From the NCBI GenBank assembly GCA_963665525.1, contig OY762280.1, positions 1,674,001 through 1,738,000 on the forward strand: a stretch of DNA of 64,000 bases, read 5' to 3'. Under the pieces are notes generated by a model. It was not told the origin of the DNA, searched no databases, and saw only the letters and a program-made list of their open reading frames with translations. This stretch comes from UBA12077 sp963665525 (GTDB taxonomy: Bacteria; Bacteroidota; Bacteroidia; Bacteroidales; UBA12077). Shown here one piece after another: positions 51,574-62,500 of this stretch (position 1 is its first letter; each line of letters begins with the position of its first letter). The position numbers were made by a program, and so were the translations under genes.

Positions 51574-53183
51574 TTATACATTTCATCTCTTAAATCCTGT
51601 ATTTTTTCGTCCGTAACATAATCATCGTATGACATTAACTTATCGATAATACCATTCGGTGTAAGTTCGATAATTCTGTTTGCTACAGTATGAATGAATT
51701 CATGGTCGTGCGACGACATCAATAAATTACCTTTAAAATTGGTTAAAGTATTATTAAACGCTTGAATTGATTCTAAATCCAAATGGTTTGTTGGAGTATC
51801 AAGAACTAAAACATTAGCATTAGTTAACATCATTCGCGATATCATACAACGTTGTTTCTCTCCTCCAGAAAGCACTGTTGAGTTTTTATAGATTTCTTCA
51901 CCCGAGAAAAGCATTTTACCTAAATACCCTCGCAAGAACATCTCACTAGTATCTTCAGAGTATTGTGCCAACCAATCAACCAGTTTCATTCCTTCTTCAA
52001 AGAATTTTGAGTTATCTAAAGGCAAATAAGATGTAGTAATGGTTTGCCCCCATTCAAAAGTTCCCGAATCCGGTTCTATTTTCTCATTAATTATTTCAAA
52101 CAATGCTGTCATTGCTCTTGAATCGCGCGAAAGAAAAACAATTTTTTCTCCTTTCTGTACCGTAAAATCAAGATCTTTAAATAAAACATCGCCTTCGATA
52201 CTTTTTGTTAAGCCACGTACTTCAAGTATTTTATTTCCCGGTTCACGTTCAGGCTTAAATATAATACCCGGATATTTTCGTGTTGATGGTTCAATTTCTT
52301 CGTAGTTTAATTTTTCTAACATTTTTTTACGACTTGTAGTCTGCTTAGATTTAGCAACATTCGCACTAAAACGCTGAATAAACTGAAGTAATTCTTTCTT
52401 TTTCTCCTCAGCCTTTTTATTCTGATTTTGCTGTTGACGCAATGCCAACTGACTTGATTCGTACCAGAAGCTATAGTTTCCGGCAAATTGTTTTACCTTA
52501 CCAAAGTCAATATCAACAGTATGCGTACAAACCGAATCTAAGAAGTGACGGTCGTGCGATACAACTAATACTGTATTCTCAAAATTTGAAAGATAATTTT
52601 CTAACCATCGTACAGTTTCTAAGTCCAGATCGTTAGTAGGTTCATCTAATAATAAATTATCGGGCTTTCCAAATAATGCCTGTGCCAAAAGAACACGGAC
52701 TTTTTCTTTTCCGCTAAGTTCTTTCATTAACTTATAATGCAAATCTTCCTTGATTCCTAAACCACTTAACAACATGGCAGCATCACTTTCTGCATTCCAA
52801 CCATCCATTTCGGCAAATTTATTCTCTAGATCGGCAGCTTTTAAACCATCTTCTTCAGAAAAATCAGGCTTAGCGTAAATGGCATCTTTTTCCTGCATGA
52901 TATCCCAAAGCACATCGTGGCCTTTTAACACCGTGTTTAATACTGTAAACTCATCAAATTCGAAGTGATCTTGCTTAAGTACAGATAACCTTTCACCTGG
53001 CCCCAAACTAATAGACCCACGTGTTGCATCTAAATCTTTCGATATTAACCTTAAAAAGGTAGATTTCCCTGCTCCATTTGCTCCTATAACACCATAACAA
53101 TTCCCTTGTGTAAATTTCAGGTTAACATCCTGAAATAAGAATCGTTTCCCAAATTGCATTGCCAAATTAGATACTGTAATCAT
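51570..53183 (-). CDS. ABC-F family ATPase with degenerate second ATP site
   Basis: The 537-residue protein has two ABC domains and no membrane segment, as in ABC-F proteins that act on ribosomes. Domain 1 is complete: Walker A GANGAGKST at 34-42, signature LSGKEK at 156-161, Walker B with LLLDEPTNDLD near 177-187 and SHDRHFLD. A Lys/Gln-rich linker (about 240-300) joins domain 2, where the Walker A region reads FLSRDSRAMTA (350-360) with no Lys and no GKS/T, and the Walker B Glu is Thr 463 in LDTPTNHLD; the LSGGEKQR signature (438-445) is intact. It therefore probably binds ATP in one composite site only. It may be a translation factor or part of antibiotic resistance; context gives no hint. 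Confidence 0.9.
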   Translation of the reverse strand: MITVSNLAMQFGKRFLFQDVNLKFTQGNCYGVIGANGAGKSTFLRLISKDLDATRGSISLGPGERLSVLKQDHFEFDEFTVLNTVLKGHDVLWDIMQEKDAIYAKPDFSEEDGLKAADLENKFAEMDGWNAESDAAMLLSGLGIKEDLHYKLMKELSGKEKVRVLLAQALFGKPDNLLLDEPTNDLDLETVRWLENYLSNFENTVLVVSHDRHFLDSVCTHTVDIDFGKVKQFAGNYSFWYESSQLALRQQQNQNKKAEEKKKELLQFIQRFSANVAKSKQTTSRKKMLEKLNYEEIEPSTRKYPGIIFKPEREPGNKILEVRGLTKSIEGDVLFKDLDFTVQKGEKIVFLSRDSRAMTALFEIINEKIEPDSGTFEWGQTITTSYLPLDNSKFFEEGMKLVDWLAQYSEDTSEMFLRGYLGKMLFSGEEIYKNSTVLSGGEKQRCMISRMMLTNANVLVLDTPTNHLDLESIQAFNNTLTNFKGNLLMSSHDHEFIHTVANRIIELTPNGIIDKLMSYDDYVTDEKIQDLRDEMYN

Positions 53184-53280
53184 CTGATTATTAGAATTAA
53201 AAATCCGTAAAATAGTTTATAATAAAGGCTGGCAAAAGTACATATTAAATTGATAAAACAAACAGATTTTTAAGTTATTA

Positions 53281-53982
53281 TTACCAATCAAGAACTTCTT
53301 TATCCATTATACTATAAAAGCTTCCTGCTGGTAAATCAGGATTTTGAGTAACCCAATGATACATTTCTAAAGCAGCCTCTTGTGGTTCTGTATCAGCATC
53401 GGGTGGGGCAACATCAGTTTTTAAATTTCCCGGATGAATAGCATATATTTTTATATTGGTATCTTTTAATTCCTGATTTAAACATACCGTTAGCATATTT
53501 TGAGCTGCTTTCGCTACCTGATATGGGATTAAAATTCGATATGCACCTGAATTAATTTTATTGATTGATCCTTTGCGGGAGCTAATATTAATTATCAATG
53601 GATTTTCAGAATTTCTCAAAAACGGAAGGCAGGTTTTAATAATCCTAAATGTACCACTAACATGTACTTTAAAATGCTCATCCAAATAATCAGAATAAAC
53701 ATTTTCAATACCAAAACATTTGATGGCATTACCGGCATTATTAATCAATAAATCTATCTTTCCAGTATTTTTATTGACAACCTCATTTATTGACTCAATT
53801 ACATGATCGGATGTAATATCGCCTTGTATTGGATGACATAATTCAGGATGTTGAGTAACAACATCAGATATAGTTGTAATATCTCTTGCTAAAGCATAAA
53901 CATGCCATGAATTTTGAAGGAATACATTTAACATTGCATGTCCAAAACCTTTGCTAGTACCGGTAATTAATACTGATTTCAT
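53281..53982 (-). CDS. Short-chain dehydrogenase/reductase
   Basis: The 233-residue protein shows the SDR fold: cofactor motif TGTSKGFG at residues 7-14, ALARD, NNAG near 86-89 (INNAGNA), the catalytic Ser region INISSRKG, and the Tyr-x-x-x-Lys pair in YQVAKAAQ. Arg in ALARD suggests preference for NADP(H). The substrate cannot be read from the sequence. It sits between the ABC-F and the GH31 genes on the same strand, 50 bases downstream of the GH31 stop, and could be co-transcribed with it. Confidence 0.9.
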   Translation of the reverse strand: MKSVLITGTSKGFGHAMLNVFLQNSWHVYALARDITTISDVVTQHPELCHPIQGDITSDHVIESINEVVNKNTGKIDLLINNAGNAIKCFGIENVYSDYLDEHFKVHVSGTFRIIKTCLPFLRNSENPLIINISSRKGSINKINSGAYRILIPYQVAKAAQNMLTVCLNQELKDTNIKIYAIHPGNLKTDVAPPDADTEPQEAALEMYHWVTQNPDLPAGSFYSIMDKEVLDW

Positions 53983-54032
53983 AAACTGTTATCATCAATT
54001 GTTGTGCTAATATAATGCTTTATTGGCTTATA

Positions 54033-56423
54033 TTAATACTTTATATCTATGGCAGGCATAGTTCCATTTTTCCATTTAACCGGAATCACTAATAATCCTT
54101 TATCATCATTCCATTCAAAAGTAGATTTCTTCGAATCAATCGTGACTTTATCAGGCTTATTATCCAGATTATGTACTATTAAACTTATTGTACGATCTGT
54201 TGAGTAATAATTTTCACCAACTTCAGCGTTAAATTCAATATTTAATAATCCTTTCTTTATGGTACTAGTAAAGTTCAGAATCTCATATTGTCCTTTTTCA
54301 AATGCATCTGGAGTAATTCCATCATCATCGTATAGCTTTCCACTACTTTTCTGTACTGATGCATCAAAATAAAAATGCAGATCCATATTTTCGGTATTAT
54401 AATCTTCTGTAGTTTGAATTGGTTTAATCATAGGAATAAACGATCCTCCTTTTACAAACACAGGTATATGATCTTCAACTATATCAACCATTTTTAAACT
54501 TCCACCTTCATAAACATCATCGGTATAAAAATCAATCCAGTTAGCATTTGAAGGAAAATAAATCTCTTTTTGTTTTTCCCCTGCATTAACCACAGGAGAA
54601 ACTAAGAAATTATTTCCCCACATATAAGTATTCGAAATCTTTATGAGTTCATCTTTTTCCGGCTCATTAAAAAACAATGGACGCATTAAAGGAATTCCTG
54701 TTCGACTGTTATCAAAAGCAATGGTATAGATGTAAGGTAATAAGCTATAACGCATTTCTATTGATTGTCGCGCTAAAGACTTTGTTTTCTCATCATGGAA
54801 TACCGGTTCGGCAGGAATATGTTCCTGCGCATGAGGACGAAATATTGGTTGATAAATTCCATACTGTAACCATCGAGTATAAAGTTCAGAATCAAATTCT
54901 TCTCCTCCAGCAAATCCTCCTAAATCAGAATGCATATATCCTATTCCCTGCATACCCATCTGTAATGAAATTTCCATTTGTGGCTTTAAACCTCCCCAAC
55001 TGCGACTAACATCTCCTGTCCATGGTATGATACCATATCGTTGCGAACCAGAATAACCTGCACGCATTAAAATAAATGGTCGTTGCTCTGGAAAATCTTT
55101 CTGATAACCTTCAAAAATTAATCGTGTCCAATCGTGTCCATAAATATTATGCACTTCATCGGCACTACCAACAACATGCTGAGCCTCTGAAGGATGAACT
55201 TCAGGTTCTCCAAGGTCGCCCCACCAACCTCCTACACCCATATTGGTAAAATCTTTATAAATATTCCAAAACCATTCTTGTGTTTGTGTTTTATAAATAT
55301 CTAGTAAGCCAGTATTCCCAAAATAAAAATCATAAGTAAAAGGCGCTCCTAATGAATCTGTTACTACTAATTCTTTTTCTGTAACCTCATTCCAACGATT
55401 CGATGTTGTTAAGATAAATGGCTCAGTAACCAAGATTGTTTTTACTCCCTTTGAGTTAAAATAGTCAATCATTTCTTTTGGTGTTGGAAATGAATCTTTT
55501 AAAAATTCCAGATTCCCCATATGTCCAAAAATCTCAGCTCCAAACCAATAAATATCAATAATAACAGCATCGAGAGAAATAAAATCTTCAAAAAATCTGT
55601 TCACCGTTTCGCGAGTTTCTTTTTCGGAATGATATCCAAATCGACTGGAAAAATTGCCAAAAGCCCACCGTGGTGGCAAAGGTTGTTTTCCTGTAAGATC
55701 TGTATACTGATCGATTAAATCGGGCCAGGAATCACCAACAATTACCTGGTAAGTTTTACGACCACTAATGGTTTCATAACGTAATGTATTTGTATGTTCA
55801 CTATCTAAATCTAAATATCCGATTGGAGCATTATCGAAATGAATAGCATACATTTTAGATGATAACACCAAAGGCATTGTAAAATTCATCAACTCAGAAT
55901 GTGTGGTATAACCATAATGTGCCCGATTATATAACTGCAACCTGTTTCCTCGTCGATCCATCCCAAGAACTCTTGCTCCTCCTCCAAAAAGTTTCTCCGA
56001 CTTATCCAAATCAAAGCTTAATGTTTCGTACTCATCTCCATGATAATATCCCTCCTTTTCAGAGGTTATTATGTTATCCTTATACACGTATGTAATATCA
56101 AAAGGGTTTTTCTGAATAATTACTTTAATTCCTTTTGTTTGGTATTCGATGGTATTATTATTTTCAACGACCGTTTTTTCAATATTTTGCGGAATTAAAA
56201 CAACTGCATGTGAATTTGGATTAAATTCTTCACCCTTAGGAATAAATGAAGTCTCAATTAATTTATCATTATATGGCTTTATAATGTATTTTCCATCATT
56301 TGTAAAGATCTCTATAAAATCCTTATTTTCATTAAATTGAAGGTAGTTTCTATTTACATCTTGGGCCGATGTTGTTAAAATTGCTAATGCATAAATCAGC
56401 AACACAAGTATTTGTTTCTTCAT
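54033..56423 (-). CDS. Glycoside hydrolase family 31 (alpha-glucosidase/alpha-xylosidase type)
   Basis: About 796 residues from the ATG at 56423, chosen because a clear signal peptide begins there (MKKQILVLLIYALAILTTSA). Features: N-terminal beta domain (about 20-220), catalytic barrel with DIYWFGAEIFGHMGNLEF, the nucleophile Asp in GGWWGDLGEPE and the acid/base Asp in IPWTGDVSRSWGG, then GDFAGG-like sequence DLGGFAGGEEFDSELYTRWLQ and RPHAQEHIP, and the C-terminal beta domains with YDDDGITPDAFEKGQY. These are GH31 hallmarks. Release of alpha-linked glucose or xylose outside the cytoplasm is likely, but exact specificity cannot be assigned. A LacI-type operator lies upstream. No SusC/SusD pair is visible. 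Confidence 0.93.
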   Translation of the reverse strand: MKKQILVLLIYALAILTTSAQDVNRNYLQFNENKDFIEIFTNDGKYIIKPYNDKLIETSFIPKGEEFNPNSHAVVLIPQNIEKTVVENNNTIEYQTKGIKVIIQKNPFDITYVYKDNIITSEKEGYYHGDEYETLSFDLDKSEKLFGGGARVLGMDRRGNRLQLYNRAHYGYTTHSELMNFTMPLVLSSKMYAIHFDNAPIGYLDLDSEHTNTLRYETISGRKTYQVIVGDSWPDLIDQYTDLTGKQPLPPRWAFGNFSSRFGYHSEKETRETVNRFFEDFISLDAVIIDIYWFGAEIFGHMGNLEFLKDSFPTPKEMIDYFNSKGVKTILVTEPFILTTSNRWNEVTEKELVVTDSLGAPFTYDFYFGNTGLLDIYKTQTQEWFWNIYKDFTNMGVGGWWGDLGEPEVHPSEAQHVVGSADEVHNIYGHDWTRLIFEGYQKDFPEQRPFILMRAGYSGSQRYGIIPWTGDVSRSWGGLKPQMEISLQMGMQGIGYMHSDLGGFAGGEEFDSELYTRWLQYGIYQPIFRPHAQEHIPAEPVFHDEKTKSLARQSIEMRYSLLPYIYTIAFDNSRTGIPLMRPLFFNEPEKDELIKISNTYMWGNNFLVSPVVNAGEKQKEIYFPSNANWIDFYTDDVYEGGSLKMVDIVEDHIPVFVKGGSFIPMIKPIQTTEDYNTENMDLHFYFDASVQKSSGKLYDDDGITPDAFEKGQYEILNFTSTIKKGLLNIEFNAEVGENYYSTDRTISLIVHNLDNKPDKVTIDSKKSTFEWNDDKGLLVIPVKWKNGTMPAIDIKY

Positions 56424-56540
56424 TATCCGTTTAATTAATCCGTAATAAAACCTTGAAGATAGCAATATATCAAATAAATACAGCAATTATTTAATAGAAG
56501 ATTTTATGATAAAAATGATGAATTTTAAGCAATTACTAAA

Positions 56541-56554
56541 TGCAAACGTTTGCA
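56541..56554 (-). promoter_or_regulatory. LacI-family operator-like palindrome upstream of the GH31 gene
   Basis: TGCAAACGTTTGCA is a perfect 14-base palindrome with the central CG typical of LacI/GalR operators (T-G-n-A-A-n-C-G-n-T-T-n-C-A). It lies 117 bases before the GH31 start codon. No LacI-type regulator gene is in the window, so the regulator would be encoded elsewhere. Confidence 0.6.
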
Positions 56555-56606
56555 GAATTCGTTTAAAACAATAATAACAATATGTTATTAATTACACGCA
56601 AAGCAT

Positions 56607-56632
56607 AAAAAAAAGGGTGATAAATCCACCCC
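56607..56632 (-). terminator. Terminator of the first T9SS protein gene
   Basis: A short G/C hairpin (GGGGTG ... CACCC, 56615-56631) followed by eight T on the minus strand, 22 bases after the stop. Confidence 0.8.
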
Positions 56633-56653
56633 TTTCTTAATGAATTGGTTCTT

Positions 56654-59440
56654 TTATTTCTCTATCAATATTTTAACTATTGAATTTTGTGATTTAATAA
56701 AATACACCCCACTATTTAGATTTCCTAAATCTAAAATAGTTTTATCAGAATCAACTTTTTTATGAACCAATTTATTTCCAATAATATCAAAAAGTATAAG
56801 GTCATCTCCATTATTTATCCCACTTACTATAATAAAATTAACCGCTGGATTTGGATATACTTTTATGTTAGATTTTGTAACATGGCCAACAGAGGTTGCA
56901 AGTTCTGTTGTTACGTTTAAAGTACTACTTGCTGCCGATGCTTTATGAGTTGCTGTTTCTGCATATCGTTGTGTTAAACTATAAGTAGTTTCGGCACTTA
57001 AACCTGTAAATTCAGCAGACGATTGCCATTCGCCAGCATCAATTGCATATTCGTAACCTTCAACAACATTAAGTGTGATATTATTGTGTGTTTTACTCTC
57101 TAAAGTTGGCGCTACAGGAGCATCCTGATCAGCTTTTTCAATAGCAGCTGTTCCTGTACTTGAAATGCTTCCTGTTTCAACAGAGCTGGTAACCTCAACC
57201 GAAATACTTTTAGTAATATCTTGCTCTACTAATGTATAAGTATTAGAAGTTGCTCCGTTAATTGCTTCATCATTTCGTTTCCACTGATAACTTAATGTAC
57301 CTGTATTGTTGGTTTCGGTAACTGCTACTGTTAACTCTTCGTCAAATTGAAGTGTTCCGGTTACAGTTACTGTTCCTGTTAGTTTTTTATCTGTTGTAAG
57401 ATTTAAAGCATCACTTGCTGCAGATGCTTTATGACTTGCTGTTTCTGCATAACGTTGTGTTAAACTATAAGTAGTTTCGGCAGTTAAGCCTGTAAACTCT
57501 ACTGATAATTGCCATGCGCCACCATCAATAGCATATTCGCATCCCTCAACAACATTAAGTGTAATATTATTGTGTGTTTTGCTCGCTAAAGTTGGTGCTA
57601 CAGGAACTTCCTGATCGGCTTTTTCGATAGCTGCTGTTCCTGTACTTGAAATGCTTCCTATCTGATCTGAGCTTGTTACTTCAACCGAAATTGATTTAGT
57701 AATATCAGCTTCAACCAAAGTATAAGTACTGGTATTCGCACCGCTAATTTCTGAATCGTCTCGTTTCCATTGGTAATTCAATGTTCCGGTGTTGTTAGTT
57801 TCGGTTACAGCAACTGATAATTCTTCTCCAAATTGTAACGTTCCGGTAATTGAGGCATTTCCAGTTAACTGTTGATACTGTAGAACTATATCCTGTTCCA
57901 TATCAAAACTTGTAATAATTACTGAATCTGAATATTCTTCAAAGCCTTCATGGGATATCGTAAAATGATATGTTGCAGGAGCTAAATCTAATATTTCAGC
58001 ATATCCATTTGCATCTGTATTCAAAGTACTTACATTCTCTATCTGCACCTCCACATTTTCAATAGAAGTGTTTCCCTCCGAAACATTGAAACTAATTGCA
58101 TAACCAGACATCTCTTCAATATTCTGAAATAAACCCCAATCTGCATGAGTTTGATATGCATTTAATGAACCTTTCGGCACCATCAGCAAATTACTATTAT
58201 AAGATGTACTTGTAAAAACTTGTGATTCTAATTCTGGTGGAGTAGGATTATGACATATAAGCGTATCAAAATAACTACTGTAAAAAGCTTTAGTTAATAA
58301 AATTTTTATTGTGAAGGGTAAAACTATTTTATCAAAATCACCACTTGAAAATGACCTTACTCCAATAGTTTCTAAAGAATCATTAATTACAATTGGTATT
58401 TCGATATCCCTTTCATAATAGTAATAAAAACAATATTGCTCAATCTCTTTTGCAGATTCTATTAATTCATGAGCGTCTTCTTCTTTAGCAAAAGGATAAC
58501 GAATCAGTTTTGTTTTATCTTTATTATATAAAACTCCATCTACATCGCAATACATTGGATTATTCTCATCTACATCAAAAGCAATTAAGCTATCACAAGC
58601 TCTAAATGCTAAAGCGCTAATATCAGTTAAACTAGCAGGGATATTTATGTACTTTAATGCACTTCGGTCGAAATTGGATGTATTCATCTTTGTAACCGAA
58701 TTAGGTACAATAACTTCTTCTACTTTAGCAAAAGCAAAAGCACTAACGAAAATTTCAGTTACAGTACCGGGAATAGCATAAGTACCAGTCAATCCGGGAG
58801 GGAAATAAACTAAAGTTGCTTTATCAATAGTAAACAATACATTATTTTCAACAGCAAAATGAGTGTTAGATGAACTTATGGTAAGGTTTTCCAAATTATA
58901 TAATTTATAAAACGATGTTGATGAAATTGTTTCAAAAGAACTTCCTATATGTATGGAAGTTAAGGAATCAATCTCTGCAATTGCAACATTACTTAACTCA
59001 GTAACATTATCAGGGATTGTAAGGTGTTTAATTTTTGTGTAATCGAGACAAAACTTAGAAATATATGTTATCGAATTGGGTAAAATAATACTTTGTAAAG
59101 TAGTTTTATTTCTAAAAGCTTCCTGCGGAAAACTATTGGCAGCATACACAATATTTCCAACACCAGGACCTTCGGTACCAGTATAAGCAACAATGTTAAC
59201 ACCAGTTAGATCAACACTATCCAATAAAGGCATTTCATCACGCATGGTTTTAATATCACGAGCATCGATATTTCCTGTTACTGTTAAATATGTTACGGTA
59301 GTCAACTCACCAGATGTAAGTTCAGTAGCAAGAGTACCTGCTGTAGTTAAATCAATTGTTTTATGTTCGCCTGCTATTGTTTCAAAACTTGCAAATAGCT
59401 GTATTAAAACAATACTTATACTGAGTAAAAAAGTTTTCAT
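56654..59440 (-). CDS. Secreted BspA-like leucine-rich repeat protein with T9SS sorting domain
   Basis: The 928-residue protein has a signal peptide (residues 1-24), a BspA/LRR_5-type region (about 60-440; repeats such as FRNKTTLQSIILPNSITYISKFCL and VTEIFVSAFAFAKVEEVIVPNSVTK), a carboxypeptidase-regulatory-like domain (about 445-525, NTDANGYAEILDLAPATYHFTISHEG), two copies of an about 160-residue repeat (TGTLQFGEEL ... WKRDDSEISG ... AAIEKADQ ... LTQRYAETASHKAS) and a C-terminal T9SS type A domain (VYPNPAVNFIIVSG ... LDLGNLNSGVYFIKSQNSIVKILIEK). The T9SS would export it and attach it to the surface. Adhesion is the likely role of BspA-type LRRs. It shares repeats and end with the next gene. 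Confidence 0.9.
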   Translation of the reverse strand: MKTFLLSISIVLIQLFASFETIAGEHKTIDLTTAGTLATELTSGELTTVTYLTVTGNIDARDIKTMRDEMPLLDSVDLTGVNIVAYTGTEGPGVGNIVYAANSFPQEAFRNKTTLQSIILPNSITYISKFCLDYTKIKHLTIPDNVTELSNVAIAEIDSLTSIHIGSSFETISSTSFYKLYNLENLTISSSNTHFAVENNVLFTIDKATLVYFPPGLTGTYAIPGTVTEIFVSAFAFAKVEEVIVPNSVTKMNTSNFDRSALKYINIPASLTDISALAFRACDSLIAFDVDENNPMYCDVDGVLYNKDKTKLIRYPFAKEEDAHELIESAKEIEQYCFYYYYERDIEIPIVINDSLETIGVRSFSSGDFDKIVLPFTIKILLTKAFYSSYFDTLICHNPTPPELESQVFTSTSYNSNLLMVPKGSLNAYQTHADWGLFQNIEEMSGYAISFNVSEGNTSIENVEVQIENVSTLNTDANGYAEILDLAPATYHFTISHEGFEEYSDSVIITSFDMEQDIVLQYQQLTGNASITGTLQFGEELSVAVTETNNTGTLNYQWKRDDSEISGANTSTYTLVEADITKSISVEVTSSDQIGSISSTGTAAIEKADQEVPVAPTLASKTHNNITLNVVEGCEYAIDGGAWQLSVEFTGLTAETTYSLTQRYAETASHKASAASDALNLTTDKKLTGTVTVTGTLQFDEELTVAVTETNNTGTLSYQWKRNDEAINGATSNTYTLVEQDITKSISVEVTSSVETGSISSTGTAAIEKADQDAPVAPTLESKTHNNITLNVVEGYEYAIDAGEWQSSAEFTGLSAETTYSLTQRYAETATHKASAASSTLNVTTELATSVGHVTKSNIKVYPNPAVNFIIVSGINNGDDLILFDIIGNKLVHKKVDSDKTILDLGNLNSGVYFIKSQNSIVKILIEK
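56890..57868 (-). repeat. Two tandem about 485-base repeat units in the LRR protein gene
   Basis: Two head-to-tail units (about 57385-57868 and 56890-57380) encode TGTLQF[GD]EEL ... NTGTLxYQWKR ... YTLVExDITKSISVEVTSS ... SSTGTAAIEKADQ ... SKTHNNITLNVVEG-EYAIDxGxWQ ... LTQRYAETAxHKASAAS. Unit boundaries are approximate. The same unit occurs four more times in the neighbouring gene. Confidence 0.8.
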
Positions 59441-59530
59441 ATGATTATAATTTTGTTATTAATGTTATTTGTTGATTTTAAGCGAAGTAATGGTTCTCTA
59501 AATGAAAACCATTACTTACTTTGTTTATAT

Positions 59531-62500
59531 TTATCTTTTAATAATTCTTACTGTTTTATTTCCTGCTTTTATAAAATAAATACCACTGCTTATAGAACTT
59601 AAATCTAATTGTTCTTTTGTAGACTGTACTTTTCTATGAATCACTTTATTTCCAATAAGATCAAACAACATTAAGTCTTCGCCTTCGCTAACTCCACTTA
59701 CTACAATGTAATTCACTGCAGGATTTGGATAAGCTTTAATGTTTACTTTATTAACATCATCGATAGCTGTTGCAAGCTTTAACACAACATCTAAATTCAC
59801 ATCTTGATCTTCTATAGTTACAGATGATGCATGCTCTATAAATCCTTGCGCAGTAATACTGTAATCGTATGTTCCAGGTAGAATATTTTCAATAACTGAG
59901 GTGCCATTATCGTTAACTGTATATTCTGTACCATCAAATATAACAATCAGATTAGTTAATGATTTTGTTTCACCACTAATATTAAAAGTAACAGAGTAGC
60001 TTTCTGCTGGTTCTTCATCAGTAGTAACCAATAACATTTCACTTGCTGCTGATGCTTTATGTGTAGTTGTTTCAACATAACGCTGTGTTAAACTATAGCT
60101 AGTAGCAGCACTTAATCCTGTAAACTCTACCGACGATTGCCATGTTCCTGCATCAATTGCATATTCGCATCCTTCAACAGCATTTAAAATAATACTATTG
60201 TGTGTTTTACTTGCCAATGTTGGTATTGCAGGAGCTACCTGATCGGCTTTTTCGATAGCTGCTGTTCCTGTACTTGAAATACTTCCTGTTTCTACAGAAC
60301 TACTCACTTCAACAGAAATAGATTTAAAAATATCAGCTTCTGCTAATGTATATGAAGTAGAAGTTGCTCCACTAATATTTGAGCCATCGTGTTTCCACTG
60401 ATAACTTAAGGTTCCGGTATTGTTGGTTTCGCTTACTGTAGCTGTTAATTCTTTGCCATATTGTAAACTTCCAGAAATAGTAACTGTACCTGTTAAAGCA
60501 TTTGCTGGAGCTGTTTCGGTCTCAACATTTAAAACACTACTTGCTGCTGATGCTTTATGTGTATTTGTTTCAACATAACGCTGTGTTAAACTATAGCTTG
60601 TTGCTGAATTTAAACCTGTAAATTCTACAGACGATTGCCATGTTCCTGCATCAATTGCATATTCGCATCCTTCAACAGCATTTAAAGTAATGCTATTGTG
60701 TGTTTTACTTGCTAAGCTTGGTGCTACTGGAGCTACCTGATCGGCTTTTTCGATAGCGGCTGTTCCTGTACTTGAGATTGTTCCTGTTTGAACTGAACTT
60801 GTTACTTCTACAGAAATAGATTTAAAAATATCAGCTTCTGCTAATGTATATGAAGTAGAAGTTGCTCCACTAATATTTGAGCCATCGCGTTTCCACTGAT
60901 AACTTAAGGTTCCGGTATTGTTGGTTTCGCTTACAGCAAGTGTTAGCTCTTCGCCAAATTGCAAGGTTCCATTAATGATAACAGTTCCGGTAAGGGCTGG
61001 GCGAACTAACTCAACATTTTCAACCACATTTGAGTTAGAAACACTAACTGAACAGCTATAGTCTTCATAACCATCAGCTGAAATCCAGAATCCATAAGTT
61101 GTTGGGTACAAATTAAGATATACTACCTGTCCATTCTCATCTGTATATTTTGTGCCCGTATTTTCTAACTGCACTTGTGCGTTTTCGACCGGATTTACAC
61201 CGTCAGTGACAAAAATAGTTACAGAAAAAGTTGTTGGTTGATCTTCATCAGTTGTCACACTAAACGAATCACTCGCTTGAGATGCATTATGCGTAGTCGT
61301 TTCTGCCAAACGTTGAAAACAATTATATTCTGTTTCAGGTAATAATTCGCTAAATCCAGCAGATGTTTGCCATGGTAAATCGTCCATATTTACAGTCGAC
61401 ATTGCATCCACAATGGCATATTCGCAATTTTCAACTACATTTAATGTAATGCTATTGTGTGTTTTACTTGCCAGGCTTGGCGCTGCTGGAGCTGCTTTAT
61501 CTGCTTTTTCGATAGCTGCTGTTCCTGTACTTGAAATACTTCCGGTTTCTACAGAACTACTCACTTCAACAGAAATAGATTTAGAAATATCTGATTCTGA
61601 TAAGGTATATGAACTTGAACTTGCTCCACTAATGCTTGAACCATCGCGTTTCCATTGGTAACTTAAGGTTCCTGTATTGTTGGTTTCGCTTACTTCAGCT
61701 GTTAATTCTTCGCCATATTGTAAGTTTCCACTAATAGTAACTGTTCCTGTTAAAGCATTTATAGGTTCTTCGTCTGTTGCAATACTTGTAATTCCACTCC
61801 ATGGTGAAGTCTTATGTGTTGCTGTTTCCACATAGCGTTGTTGGAAATCATAGCCCGTATTGGCTACTAGATTTGTAAATTCTGGTGAACTTTGGCGAGT
61901 CCCTAATTCTAGCGATTCGTAATACTCACAACCTTCAACTGCTGTTAGAGTAATGCTGTTGTGTGTTTTACTTGCTAAACTTGGAGCTGCTGGAGCTGCT
62001 TTATCTGCTTTTTCGATAGCGGCTGTTCCTACACTCGAAATTGTTCCTGTTTCTACAGAACTTGTTACATCTACCGAAATAGATTTCGTAATATCTGATT
62101 CTGATAATGTATAAGTTTCTGAAGTAGCTCCACTAATAGATAACCCATCGCGTTTCCACTGATAACTTAAGGTTCCTGTATTATTAGTTTCGCTTACAGA
62201 AGCTGTTAATTCTTCGCCATATTGTAGGGTTCCACTAATAGTAACTGTTCCGGTTAAAGCAGCCGATGTTGATTCTTCTAGCACTAAAGTAACCGCATGA
62301 TTAATATTTGTAATTGTTTTATTCCCTGCTTCTGAATCATAACCTGTAACAAATATTACATAATCAAAGCGTCCCGACAATAGGTCGTTAATGCTAATTA
62401 CACCGTTCGCATCTGTAGTATATTCAGTGTTATTTACTCGAACAATAGTATTTACTAATGGTTCAGGATTACTTCCGGTTTTCAAAGTAAAGGTTAAAGT

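Noticed and set aside
56890..62257. Regularly spaced repeats resembling an array (CRISPR-like at first glance)
   Set aside because: Repeats are about 480 bases, in frame, and code for protein modules; there are no short direct repeats with unique spacers.
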